Assembly (NCBI RefSeq): GCF_002812085.1
Contig: NZ_NPDM01000001.1
Span: forward strand, 1,550,001 to 1,614,000
Direction of reading: 5' to 3'
DNA length: 64,000 nt
DNA from: Leptospira levettii
GTDB taxonomy: Bacteria > Spirochaetota > Leptospiria > Leptospirales > Leptospiraceae
Part shown: piece after piece, positions 1-8,489 of the stretch
Layout: every line of letters begins with the position of its first letter
Numbering within the stretch: position 1 is the first letter of the stretch
Notes under the pieces: model-generated
Databases searched by the model: none
Told to the model about the DNA's origin: nothing
What the model saw: the letters and a program-made list of their open reading frames with translations, nothing else
Translations under genes and position numbers: made by a program

Positions 1-621
1 GTCCACATAGAGCACTTCCGCTTTTTTTGTTTGGTGGAGGTAAAGAGCTGTGTAAAGTCCAATACTACCTGCGTTTCCACCCACGACGAGTGTTTTAGGA
101 TCTTTTTTTCGTTCTAAAAATCGACCTGCCAACTTCCAAACTTCGGCAATATTATCACTGAGACTCGCAATGCCAACCGGATTAATTTTAGGATCCATAG
201 GAAGTAACATTTGTTTTGCGTAAGGAACCTTGATGAGTTCTGATATTGCACCACCTACATTGTGAGCACCAGGTGGCATTCCATAAGCTGAAGTATAAGG
301 CACTGATTCACAAGAATTCGTATGAATTGATAAACACGATGGACATGTCCCACAAGAGATTTGAAAAGGAATCGCAACCACTGATCCAATTTGGAACTGT
401 CCATAAAGTTCGTCCGATAAAGATTTGATACGTCCAACAAACTCGTGTCCTACGGGGAATGGTGCGCGGAATAATGTTTCTCCTCGTACGATGGGTAAAT
501 CCAAATCACAACGAGCAATTGCGATGGGTTCCACAAGTGCTTGGTTTTCACCGTTAATGGTAGGAGTTTCTACTTCTTCCCATTCAAGGATCCCTTTTTT
601 CCGAAAGACGAGTCGTAACAT
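1..621 (-). CDS. Zinc-binding alcohol dehydrogenase-like (MDR) oxidoreductase, C-terminus beyond window
   Basis: The reading frame is open from an ATG at 619-621 to the left edge, so about 207 N-terminal residues are visible. They contain the MDR zinc-dehydrogenase fold: a PVGHEFVGR catalytic-domain motif, a structural-zinc-type cysteine group (CGTCPSC followed by a further Cys eight residues on) and the start of a Rossmann fold (VGGNAGSIGLY). A GGAG ribosome-binding site lies about 6 nt before the ATG. The family reduces or oxidises alcohols, aldehydes or sugars with NAD(P); the substrate cannot be read here. It follows the gene at 677-1504 by 55 nt on the same strand, so the two are probably co-transcribed. 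Confidence 0.85.
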   Translation of the reverse strand, partial: MLRLVFRKKGILEWEEVETPTINGENQALVEPIAIARCDLDLPIVRGETLFRAPFPVGHEFVGRIKSLSDELYGQFQIGSVVAIPFQISCGTCPSCLSIHTNSCESVPYTSAYGMPPGAHNVGGAISELIKVPYAKQMLLPMDPKINPVGIASLSDNIAEVWKLAGRFLERKKDPKTLVVGGNAGSIGLYTALYLHQTKKAEVLYVD

Positions 622-676
622 ATGACACTCCGTATACCGAACGGTCTACCATTCCCCTTTGATCAAAATTTGGCAA

Positions 677-1504
677 CTAAAATTGTTGGAACCAACTTGG
701 CAATTTTGGCATCTCTGTTTCTTCCCAGGTCCAATCACCAAGGACGGTGACAATCGGTGATTTGGTTTCTAGTGCTTTTTTGAGACCACGTGTGAGGTCT
801 TCTCTTACAGTTGGTCTGTAGGGTGTGCCAAATTGCTTTTGAAAAGATTCTTTTTCGTGTTCCCAAGCATACGATAGGAAAAAGTCCATAAACTTCTCGT
901 TAGATGATTCAAATTTGTTTTTAAGTTGTAAAAGGTCAGGGTGGTTTGTTTTTTTCATCGTCCTTTGTAATACGATCGAAATTCCTCTTACACTTTTCGA
1001 AAAAAATGTCCCTGCTCGCACGATACGTCGTTTTGTTGGATTCTCAAATGCCCAAAGATCAGCCTTGTACTTTGCAATTCCCATGGATCCATAAAATGCC
1101 AACGTATGGCTTAGCCAATAAAACGCTGAATAGGCGACTGTTAGTTCCGGTTCAAACTCCTTTTCCAAACTCACCATTGGATCCAAACAAATTCCCAAGG
1201 TATTGTTGATTTGTTCGTTTGTACTTTCTTCAATGGGAAAACCAACCTCACCGAGTGCCGGCGTGTAAATGAGAGCCTTAATTTGTTTGGACCTACCATG
1301 TTTTTCGAAATCATCTAAGATGGAATTTGTAAGCCCAGGTTCTGCTCGTTTTCCAAATAAGGTCAGATTTGCATTCGACACAGGTTCATTTGTTGTTGTG
1401 GATGTAATGATAAAGGCATTCGGATCTGAGGAACGGATGGCTTGGATGGCACTTTGTCCAGCTTCCCCCGAACCACCTATGATTAAATATTGATTTTGTC
1501 CCAT
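677..1504 (-). CDS. Putative NAD(P)-binding Rossmann-fold (SDR-like) protein
   Basis: 275 residues beginning with a beta-strand and a glycine-rich loop (LIIGGSGEAGQ) typical of dinucleotide-binding Rossmann folds. A later stretch around residue 125-150 (YSAFYWLSHTL, then GIAKYKADL) resembles the SDR active-site helix with Tyr and Lys, but the canonical Y-x3-K spacing is not clear, so activity is uncertain. It lies immediately upstream of the MDR dehydrogenase on the same strand, which suggests the two oxidoreductases share a small pathway. An atypical SDR or a non-enzymatic Rossmann protein are both possible; the gene itself is secure. Confidence 0.7.
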   Translation of the reverse strand: MGQNQYLIIGGSGEAGQSAIQAIRSSDPNAFIITSTTTNEPVSNANLTLFGKRAEPGLTNSILDDFEKHGRSKQIKALIYTPALGEVGFPIEESTNEQINNTLGICLDPMVSLEKEFEPELTVAYSAFYWLSHTLAFYGSMGIAKYKADLWAFENPTKRRIVRAGTFFSKSVRGISIVLQRTMKKTNHPDLLQLKNKFESSNEKFMDFFLSYAWEHEKESFQKQFGTPYRPTVREDLTRGLKKALETKSPIVTVLGDWTWEETEMPKLPSWFQQF

Positions 1505-1590
1505 GAATCCCTACCTGAATGTTTTAAAGGTTCTAATTTTCGATTGATCATGGTAAAGTCTCTTAGATTCTTTATCGGAACAAGCGAAAT

Positions 1591-3231
1591 ATGAAAACGA
1601 TTTTATCCTGCTCCAATTGTCTCAGTGGTCATTCCATTTCCTCATCCAAACTGGAAGGCAAAAAAGGAAAATACCGATGTAAAAAATGTTCCATTTGGAA
1701 CCATTTTGATTTCCGAAAGAACCTCACGGGAGAAAGATCCGACTCACTCGTGTTATTTGATCTCAATTTTATAGGTCAAATTCCCAACCATACTCTTCAA
1801 GGACAAATTTTTGGAAGGTATACGACAAACTTTGTCTCGGAATGGTCAAATGAAGAATTAGTTTTTTTGAAAGACGAAGAGGGGAATGATGATGATGTTC
1901 GGATTTCTATTTCTGGACTTCCCGAAATTGTTCGATTAAAAAATTTTGATTATGACATCACAACAACAACTCCTTCCAAAACTCTCAGTATCATCATCAA
2001 TCATAATGTAAACACTTCTCCCGTTAGACTTTCCTTAACTGTAGAAGATTATGATCATGCACTTGTGAATGGAAAATTGTATTTAGCAATTTCTGATGAG
2101 TGGAATACGTTTTTACACGGTAGTTTTACAGCTACCCATATTTATAAAATAGAGTTTGATGAATATGGTGTCGCAAATAAAGAACTTCCAGATTTTATCA
2201 CAAGTTATTTATCATCAAAAATTTACGCATTGTCTGGTAATATTTTATTATTACAAAAACATTACCCATCATTAACAGAGAATGAAAAAAATGAATTATT
2301 TACACTTGTGATGTATCATTGGCCCGAAAACCAAACAACAGTTTCAGAAGTGCATTTCAAAGAAGCAAACATCCAAGCAAAATTCCAACTCACTCAGAGA
2401 AAACTGAATGAAACATTTATCTTTTTAATCTCCAATCAATTAAAACCAAATGCAAACCATTGGCACATCATTCATGATGTTGTTTGCCATTCAGAATCAG
2501 AACCAATCTTCATCCCGATTCTCAAATCAAAATTTCCCGAGGAATACCACCAAAACTTAGGAAATCAGTTAGAAACTAAAAATGAAGACAAAACCTTGGA
2601 TTGGTTAGATGAAGATGATGTTTATTTATTAGATTCTTTTGTAAGAACTGTCGGATCCTTAGATTACATCATCAAAGATTCCATTCGTAATCCTCTCGGT
2701 TTTACTTTATTACAAGAAGCATTTGTACGCTCTAAATTCAAGTCTTGTATGCGTTTATTGGAAAGAGGTGCAAACCCCAATATTTTAGATGCTAACGGAG
2801 AATCTGCTATCTTCAAATTATGCCAAGACAACAAACTTCGTTTGCAAGAAAAAACTGCTTTAATGGATGAACTCATCAAACGTGGTGCGCAGGTAAACTT
2901 ACAATCGGTAAATGGTATGTCACCTCTCCATTGGTGTTCTGTGTTTGGAGAACCTAGCTTGGCAAAACGACTCATCCAAGCAGGTGTTGACATTCATATT
3001 ACAGATCAAATTGGAAGTACGGCACTACACGAAGCATGTAAATTTGGTAATTCTTCTGTCCTTGCTTTATTACTCGAATCGGGAGCGAAGGCAAACGGGA
3101 AAACCTTAGAGGAAAAAACGGGACGTGATTTAGCTTTTGAAAATTTAGAAATTGCAGAGTTGGAATCAGACGAAGAGAAAAAGAGCCGATACCAAAGGGT
3201 TCTTTCTCTCCTTGATGTGTATGGTGGTTAA
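1591..3231 (+). CDS. Ankyrin-repeat protein with N-terminal zinc-ribbon
   Basis: 546 residues. The first 35 residues carry two Cys-x2-Cys pairs (CSNC and CKKC) separated by about 20 residues, like an MJ0042/zinc-ribbon finger. The middle 300 residues match no family I recognise. From about residue 365 to 510 there are three to four ankyrin repeats, seen as motifs such as LLERGANPNI, INGMSPLHW-type and TALHEACKFG with following helices. Ankyrin repeats bind proteins, so a cytoplasmic scaffold or regulator is likely; there is no signal peptide. Its stop codon overlaps the convergent gene at 3228-3653 by 4 nt. Confidence 0.8.
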   Translation: MKTILSCSNCLSGHSISSSKLEGKKGKYRCKKCSIWNHFDFRKNLTGERSDSLVLFDLNFIGQIPNHTLQGQIFGRYTTNFVSEWSNEELVFLKDEEGNDDDVRISISGLPEIVRLKNFDYDITTTTPSKTLSIIINHNVNTSPVRLSLTVEDYDHALVNGKLYLAISDEWNTFLHGSFTATHIYKIEFDEYGVANKELPDFITSYLSSKIYALSGNILLLQKHYPSLTENEKNELFTLVMYHWPENQTTVSEVHFKEANIQAKFQLTQRKLNETFIFLISNQLKPNANHWHIIHDVVCHSESEPIFIPILKSKFPEEYHQNLGNQLETKNEDKTLDWLDEDDVYLLDSFVRTVGSLDYIIKDSIRNPLGFTLLQEAFVRSKFKSCMRLLERGANPNILDANGESAIFKLCQDNKLRLQEKTALMDELIKRGAQVNLQSVNGMSPLHWCSVFGEPSLAKRLIQAGVDIHITDQIGSTALHEACKFGNSSVLALLLESGAKANGKTLEEKTGRDLAFENLEIAELESDEEKKSRYQRVLSLLDVYGG

Positions 3232-3653
3232 AAACTAAGACGTTTTGTTTTAATCACCTTTACTAGTAAATACAATACAAACCCCACTGGACCAAAATAG
3301 AATGTAAGGAAATGGATGGGAACTAGGTACAATCGATGGATACCAATGGATTTTCCATCTTCTGCTTCCCAGGTTCCCATAAATAAATCAAACGACAAAT
3401 AATGCACCCATCCAGCTAACAGAAATTCATCGTTTGCAAATAAAGAACGCACTGATTCCAAACTTGAAAAATTCCCTTCTGTTTTTCCAAAACCAAATGA
3501 CAGGGCAAAAATGTAAAGCCCTCCCAGAAATAACCCAGAAATCAGAAAACGCAGAGAGGGGATCACCTTACTTTGATTTGGAGTTAGTATTAACACAATC
3601 CACGATAGAAGTGCAATGGAATTGGCAATCGTAAAGATTAGAGATGGGTTCAT
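3228..3653 (-). CDS. ABA4-like (DUF4281) integral membrane protein
   Basis: 141 residues with four predicted membrane segments. The motif WVHYLSFDLFMGTWE around residues 82-96, followed by a C-terminal FYFGPVGFVLYLLV segment, matches the ABA DEFICIENT 4-like family (DUF4281). In plants that family is linked to neoxanthin and carotenoid isomer metabolism; in bacteria its role is unknown. Its ATG overlaps the TGA of the upstream membrane-protein gene (3650-4573) by 4 nt, so translation is probably coupled and the two proteins likely work together in the membrane. Confidence 0.8.
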   Translation of the reverse strand: MNPSLIFTIANSIALLSWIVLILTPNQSKVIPSLRFLISGLFLGGLYIFALSFGFGKTEGNFSSLESVRSLFANDEFLLAGWVHYLSFDLFMGTWEAEDGKSIGIHRLYLVPIHFLTFYFGPVGFVLYLLVKVIKTKRLSF

Positions 3654-4573
3654 GTGGTTACCTTTGTGATAGAAAATTTTGGAGAGGAAAATAGTCGGAT
3701 GAAGAGTGTAGTCAAAACCAAAACAATCAGTCCATAACTACCTGTAAAAAAACGATGGAAACTAAAAATTGAATATCCCATGAGAGTTTGTACAACCATA
3801 AGTCCATTCATCAAAAGTAAAAATACTCCAATCAAGCGAATGATCATCCCATGTTCTTTTTTTTCTGCAAGTGGCAAAAGATAGGCGGCCAATACAAAGA
3901 ATACCTGCATCACATGCATTCCAAAAAAATGAGGTACTCGCATGTCACCAATTACCGTACTCCATCCAAAAAAATAGAGGCCTTGTCCTACTTCCCCCTT
4001 CCCAAAGTTATGTGATCCACTGGTTTGGAAAATACCCTGTTTCATCAGTTCCAATTGTTCGGGGCGTGGAGTTGTCATAAAAAATCCAATGATCATTCCA
4101 AAACCAGCAATGAAAAGCCCCCAAAGTAGACTTTCTTTCACAGCTTTTGGAATCTGTTTTTGTTTGAAGATGGGTAGGATCATTCCTAAGTGGAATAGCC
4201 AAAATATGGAAATACTGGTTCCCATAACAGAAAACACAATTTGGTTCCAAGGATTGGAAACATTAAAATGACTACTTTCTCCTCTGGCTGCTTGGGCTGT
4301 GATAAGGATAATTTCAATGGCAGAGGTGATGGTGAGTGCGATTTGAGTGATTCGATTGTACTTCCAGTCTGCCAAAAATCGTTCCAAAATCCAAAGGGTT
4401 GAAAACGAATAAATCCCAAGGGATAATGTGAACTTGATTGGTTTGATCCAAAGATTCACCCCCAAAAGGGTTCTTGTATCTAATAAAAGCAGGGGAATCA
4501 TGGTTATCGTGAGCACTACCATTGAGATTCCATTCCAAAAAAGTGGTTGTCTTTTGATGTTGGTGTATTCCAT
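3650..4573 (-). CDS. Hypothetical polytopic membrane protein
   Basis: I chose the ATG at 4571-4573 (308 residues) rather than a longer frame to 4711, because the longer form would run through the divergent promoter and into the neighbouring TetR gene's control region. About eight hydrophobic segments are visible, with no soluble domain. There is no Shine-Dalgarno sequence, and the predicted -10 box lies only about 10 nt from the ATG, so the mRNA may be leaderless. It overlaps the ABA4-like gene downstream. The divergent TetR gene at 4640-5326 is the likely repressor. I do not recognise the family. Confidence 0.75.
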   Translation of the reverse strand: MEYTNIKRQPLFWNGISMVVLTITMIPLLLLDTRTLLGVNLWIKPIKFTLSLGIYSFSTLWILERFLADWKYNRITQIALTITSAIEIILITAQAARGESSHFNVSNPWNQIVFSVMGTSISIFWLFHLGMILPIFKQKQIPKAVKESLLWGLFIAGFGMIIGFFMTTPRPEQLELMKQGIFQTSGSHNFGKGEVGQGLYFFGWSTVIGDMRVPHFFGMHVMQVFFVLAAYLLPLAEKKEHGMIIRLIGVFLLLMNGLMVVQTLMGYSIFSFHRFFTGSYGLIVLVLTTLFIRLFSSPKFSITKVTT

Positions 4574-4574
4574 A

Positions 4575-4614
4575 ATGTAGACAGTGTAAACCAAGATGTA
4601 GGCTCTGTCAACAT
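4575..4614 (-). promoter_or_regulatory. Promoter embedded in inverted repeat (candidate TetR operator)
   Basis: On the minus strand there is TTGACA (4606-4611), a 17-nt spacer, then TACACT (4583-4588), a strong sigma70-type promoter for the membrane-protein pair. The same segment is an inverted repeat: ATGTAGACAGTG (4575-4586) and CTCTGTCAACAT (4603-4614) pair at 10 of 12 positions around a 16-nt centre, so each arm covers one promoter element. On the plus strand a TATACA (4621-4626) may be the -10 of the TetR gene. A dimeric TetR bound here would block transcription of the membrane genes and perhaps its own. Confidence 0.65.
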
Positions 4615-4639
4615 AAAAAGTATACATTGTAAACATTTT

Positions 4640-5326
4640 ATGAAACCATTGAAAAAACAAACAACACCCAAAAAAACGAAAACTACCACACCAAAACCAT
4701 CTGGTAATCAATCAGCAGGGTACCACCACGGGAATTTACGAGAAGAAGTATTGGAACACTCACGTAAGGTATTGGAAAAAACAGGTGTTTCGTCCCTGAG
4801 TCTTCGGGACATCGCTTCCGACTTAGGCGTGAGTCATACGGCCCCCTACAGGCATTTTCCCAAAAAAATGGACCTACTCCAAGCATTAGTTGCTGAAGGA
4901 TTTCGGGAACTGGCAGATGCGATGAAACGCGCTTGGGACAGTTCGGAAGATCCATTAATGAAAGTCCGTAAAGCCGGAGAAGAATACATTTACTTATTAC
5001 TCAATAATCCACGTAGAACAGAACTTATGTTTGGTGGTGAAATTTATGTTTCTGGTGATCCATTGTCCAATGATTTAAGAGAATGTGGAGATGAAGCATA
5101 CATGGGTATGTTTCGGATTGTTGAATATGGACAAAACCAATTGGTCTTAAAAAAATCAGTACCAACTGCAACACTCATGATGAGTTTTTGGAGTGGTGTC
5201 CATGGATTTGCCGTACTCAATGAACGAAAATGGAAATCGATCCAATCTTCTCTGGAAGAAAAAAAATCCTTTCAAAAGGAAGTTTTACAGATTTTGGAAA
5301 TTATGATTGAAGGGACACGTCTGTAA
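4640..5326 (+). CDS. TetR/AcrR-family transcriptional regulator
   Basis: Start set at the ATG 4640 (228 residues), because the longer frame would overlap the divergent gene. A basic, Lys-rich tail (residues 1-25) precedes a TetR-type helix-turn-helix at about residues 30-75 (SLSLRDIASDLGVSH, then APYRHFPKKMDLL). The C-terminal half is a ligand/dimerisation domain of the TetR_C WHG type. It is transcribed away from the membrane-protein pair, with a long inverted repeat between them, which is the usual layout for local repression. Its 3' end overlaps the convergent gene 5301-5885 by 26 nt. The inducer is unknown. Confidence 0.88.
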   Translation: MKPLKKQTTPKKTKTTTPKPSGNQSAGYHHGNLREEVLEHSRKVLEKTGVSSLSLRDIASDLGVSHTAPYRHFPKKMDLLQALVAEGFRELADAMKRAWDSSEDPLMKVRKAGEEYIYLLLNNPRRTELMFGGEIYVSGDPLSNDLRECGDEAYMGMFRIVEYGQNQLVLKKSVPTATLMMSFWSGVHGFAVLNERKWKSIQSSLEEKKSFQKEVLQILEIMIEGTRL

Positions 5327-5885
5327 AGTAAACAATTCTGCTTGTGATGATAGTGAAATTACCTTCTGTTTCCAAAGTCACTTCCATTTCCACTGGATAA
5401 TCTTTTAATACCATAATGAGACCAATTCCCGAACGACTGGAATCAGGGTCATTGGATTCTATCTTTTGGAAGTACAATTTTTCTAAGTCTTTTGCAGAGA
5501 AAATTTCTTTTAAACTTGATTCATATGCAGACACATTTGATTCATTTGTTTTGTTTCGGACTAACATCTCAAAAGATTTTCCCCGATGGATTAGAGAAAT
5601 TTCAATATCTGCTTTTTTATCATACGAATACTTAGCTGCGTTTTCCAAAAGTTCGTTAAACACAGTGGAGATCGAATTGACAATCTCCGAATTTTTCATG
5701 TCCATCGAATCAGTTGGTACATTGGGTAAAAACGAAAACCCATAGAAATAACCGATAAAATCGGAGAGAATTCCAATACGTCGCCAGTAACGCATCAAAT
5801 CCAAAGGTTTTAAATGGATTTCAATGATGGACTCTGGTTCTTTTTCCGAAAAAGCAGTGTGAGTTAGATTGCCATATTTTCGCAT
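5301..5885 (-). CDS. slr1658-type regulator (histidine-kinase-like ATPase), copy 1
   Basis: 194 residues resembling the GHKL/HATPase fold used by anti-sigma-factor-type kinases: an N-box-like STVFNELLENAAKYS at about residues 75-88 and a G-box-like SRSGIGLIMVLKDYP near 150-163. No His-phosphoacceptor or membrane part is present. It is a clear paralogue of 10037-10594 (shared DLMRYWRRIGILSDFI/DMTTYWRRCGLTANFV and KSGLGLLMMLKDYP/RSGIGLIMVLKDYP regions). It is the last gene of a probable operon after the SpoIIE phosphatase and adenylate cyclase (gap 31 nt). By analogy with partner-switching systems it may phosphorylate a STAS protein. The plus-strand TetR gene overlaps its 3' end. Confidence 0.78.
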   Translation of the reverse strand: MRKYGNLTHTAFSEKEPESIIEIHLKPLDLMRYWRRIGILSDFIGYFYGFSFLPNVPTDSMDMKNSEIVNSISTVFNELLENAAKYSYDKKADIEISLIHRGKSFEMLVRNKTNESNVSAYESSLKEIFSAKDLEKLYFQKIESNDPDSSRSGIGLIMVLKDYPVEMEVTLETEGNFTIITSRIVYFTDVSLQS

Positions 5886-5916
5886 ATTCGTAGTTCAACT
5901 AAGGAATGTAGCGGAA

Positions 5917-6852
5917 TTACTTTAATGCCGCAAGCGCTTTTTCTAATGCATTTTGCATTAATCGGCGTTCTTCGGGGTTTGTGCTGAGTTTGTCAAAGTG
6001 TAAAGGTTTGAGAAGAAAACCTTTCCCATCAAATTTTAAGAATGGATTGTCTTTTTTATCTTTTTCATCTTTGAGTCCAATCACCTGAAACGTTTCAATG
6101 GGAGTGTGTACACCCTTTACAACAATTTCTCCCTTGGGAATGGTATCAATGTATTCGTCTATCAAGGATTTGGTTGCATTTGAAATCAAAATTTCTCCTG
6201 CATCGGAAGCATGTTCCAAACGAGAGGCAACATTCACTGGACCACCAATGATGGTGTAATCCATTCGTTCGTTGGTTCCAAAATTACCAACCGTCACATA
6301 ACCTGTATTGATTCCGATTCTACAAGTTAGGTTGTGGTTGATACCTGATTTTCTCCAATACTCGTCTAACGCAGGCAAACTATCACGCATTTCAATTGCC
6401 ATTTTGACACAGTTTAATGCATGTGCTTTGTCGTTTTCGAATGTTGGCGCCCCGAAAAAAATCATAATGGCATCACCAATGAATTTGTCGATGGTCCCAC
6501 CATATTTAATGGCGATGCTTGACATTACATCTAAGTATTGGTTGAGGCAATCGGATAGGATTTCTGGTTCAATTGAATCTGTGATCGTAGTAAAACCAAC
6601 AATGTCAGAGAAGAAGATGGTGAGTTTTCGCCTTTGGTGGGAAATCGATGTTTCCACTTCTGCCCCTGTGATCATCTCATACAATTGAGGGGAGAGGTAA
6701 CGTCGCATACGATCCAAATACATTTGGATCTTTTTGTTATTTTCTAAGAGTTCGTTTTCGATTTCTGTAGAATGATCAATGATGTTTTGGTAGAGAACTT
6801 CCAACTCTGCATATTTGGCTCGTTCCTCTTCCAAAACTTTTTCATTGTCCAT
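5917..6852 (-). CDS. Class III adenylate cyclase
   Basis: 311 residues: an N-terminal coiled coil (about 1-60), then a class III cyclase catalytic domain. Metal-binding aspartates are visible at D83 (FSDIVGF) and D127 (FIGDAIM). K123 (IDKFIGD) and D198 (RMDYTIIG) are in the substrate-specifying positions and favour ATP, so cAMP is the expected product. N207 and R211 (NVASRLE) fit the transition-state pair. There is no membrane segment. It lies 6 nt after the SpoIIE phosphatase gene and before an slr1658-type ATPase. The plus-strand gene at 8490-9656 encodes a cyclic-nucleotide-binding protein that could read its product. Confidence 0.9.
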   Translation of the reverse strand: MDNEKVLEEERAKYAELEVLYQNIIDHSTEIENELLENNKKIQMYLDRMRRYLSPQLYEMITGAEVETSISHQRRKLTIFFSDIVGFTTITDSIEPEILSDCLNQYLDVMSSIAIKYGGTIDKFIGDAIMIFFGAPTFENDKAHALNCVKMAIEMRDSLPALDEYWRKSGINHNLTCRIGINTGYVTVGNFGTNERMDYTIIGGPVNVASRLEHASDAGEILISNATKSLIDEYIDTIPKGEIVVKGVHTPIETFQVIGLKDEKDKKDNPFLKFDGKGFLLKPLHFDKLSTNPEERRLMQNALEKALAALK

Positions 6853-6858
6853 AATGTC

Positions 6859-8370
6859 CTAGCCTCGTTTCCTCATGATCATGATAGTGATGTCATCGTA
6901 CACATCCATTCCATCAATGAATACATAGATGTCTTGGAAGATCGCTGCTAAAATTTCATCAGTTGATGGAAGGTCCGCATGTTTTTCCAAGGATTCAATC
7001 AATCGATGGGATCCGAACTGCTCCCGTTTTGGATTTTCTGCCTCTGTTGCTCCATCTGTGTAAAGTAAGATGATATCCTTTGGTTGTAAAGGAATGGGCT
7101 TTTCATGAATGAATTCATCAATGGATTCTGTGAGACCAACTAACATTCCATTATCGACTGTATCGATGATTTCTGTTTTTTTCGTAGCATGGCGGTAAAC
7201 CATAATGGTTTCGTGTTGTCCAGCTGTTGTAAACACTCCATTTTTGTAGGAAAACAGGGAGAGTGTTAGGTTTCGGATGTCATTCATCCTCATGTGGATG
7301 TTCGAAAACAAAATGGAGTTGATGGAACGGAGTGATTCCCGTAAGGAAATGACTTTGGATCGTAATGTTGTGATAAATGCTGACTGTGTCATGAGCATCA
7401 CAACACCAGAAGCAAGACCGTGGTCTGTTACGTCTCCGATACCAATGTAAACTGTTCCGTCTTCATGGTGGACCACATCATAATAGTCTCCCCCCACTTC
7501 GTTTGCAGAGTCCATCCGAGCTGAAATTTCTAACTCACCAATTTGTTTTAATTCCTCATTGCGGGGAAGTACCATGGCTTGGATTTGCCTTGCTACGTCT
7601 AATTCCATACCGAGGCGCATGTTCTCTTCGAGGATGGCTTGTTTTTCTGTATTAAAAATTAAGTCAGCTTGTTCTTGAGTGGTGCGTGAGGTATTGAGGA
7701 TGGCATATAAAATCAAACCACCTGTTACGATCATATAAAGTAAGATGAGAAAAATTCCCATCGGCACAGCACTGACAAGAAAGAAGGAACTATTTTCTTC
7801 TAAGAAGTTTGGTTTGAGATACTGTGACAACTCAATGAGTTTTGCATTGAGGTCTGTCATCTCAGGATAAAAATAAATGGTGAGTGATGCATACTCAACG
7901 ATGAGTACAACCACTGCAAAAATGATAGTCTTAGTATTATTACGTATGGATGCAAGAGCGATGAGGATGAAGAAGACATAAATCATCGGTGCTGCATACA
8001 CAAGACTTGGGTTTTTTTGGGAGTAAGCCGTATACCCTGTAACAAATGTAAGGAGGGTGATCTCTAAAAAAGAAGAAGAGAATTTAAATATATTGAGATA
8101 TTTACCCGACTTCTTTAATGAATATAAAACTACGAAGTTGTAACAGAGTAAAACTAAGATGGCAGAGATTTGGTAATAAAACTCTACAGGAGGACGACCC
8201 GATAGGAGTCCGAGAGTGGCAAAGATAACCAAAAACCCCAGGAAAAAAAATCGGAATTTTGTGGCGAAGGTTTCGGCCCTAAATTCCCCCTGGAAGGCAA
8301 TCTCTTTAAGTTGTTTCTTGTAGTAGTCCGAGAGGACGAAGCGATTTTCGTTGGAAGAGGATTGCGGCAT
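6859..8370 (-). CDS. Membrane-bound PP2C-type (SpoIIE/RsbU) serine phosphatase
   Basis: 503 residues. The N-terminal 240 residues have about six hydrophobic segments, and a short coiled coil (240-260) connects to a C-terminal SpoIIE/PP2C domain. Phosphatase metal motifs are visible: GGDYYDVV, GIGDVTDHGLASG, LLYTDGATEAE and VYDDITIMIM. Such enzymes dephosphorylate STAS-domain anti-sigma-antagonists. It is the first gene of a likely operon with the cyclase (6-nt gap) and the slr1658-type ATPase. An STAS-like candidate substrate lies at 9676-10023. The membrane half presumably senses a signal that cannot be inferred. Confidence 0.9.
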   Translation of the reverse strand: MPQSSSNENRFVLSDYYKKQLKEIAFQGEFRAETFATKFRFFFLGFLVIFATLGLLSGRPPVEFYYQISAILVLLCYNFVVLYSLKKSGKYLNIFKFSSSFLEITLLTFVTGYTAYSQKNPSLVYAAPMIYVFFILIALASIRNNTKTIIFAVVVLIVEYASLTIYFYPEMTDLNAKLIELSQYLKPNFLEENSSFFLVSAVPMGIFLILLYMIVTGGLILYAILNTSRTTQEQADLIFNTEKQAILEENMRLGMELDVARQIQAMVLPRNEELKQIGELEISARMDSANEVGGDYYDVVHHEDGTVYIGIGDVTDHGLASGVVMLMTQSAFITTLRSKVISLRESLRSINSILFSNIHMRMNDIRNLTLSLFSYKNGVFTTAGQHETIMVYRHATKKTEIIDTVDNGMLVGLTESIDEFIHEKPIPLQPKDIILLYTDGATEAENPKREQFGSHRLIESLEKHADLPSTDEILAAIFQDIYVFIDGMDVYDDITIMIMRKRG

Positions 8371-8489
8371 AGAGTAAAGGTTTCTTTCTTTATATTTCGT
8401 TCTAGAGAATGCGGAAAATTAACTGATAACGTCATACATTTTGCATAAATTGCAAATGATTTTTCAAATTTTTAAGGAGGACGGCGCGT

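Noticed and set aside
8445..8470. CATTT/AAATG dyad before the acyltransferase-cNMP gene as a CRP-type site.
   Set aside because: The arms do not resemble TGTGA...TCACA and pairing needs a bulge; no Crp-like regulator gene is in the window.
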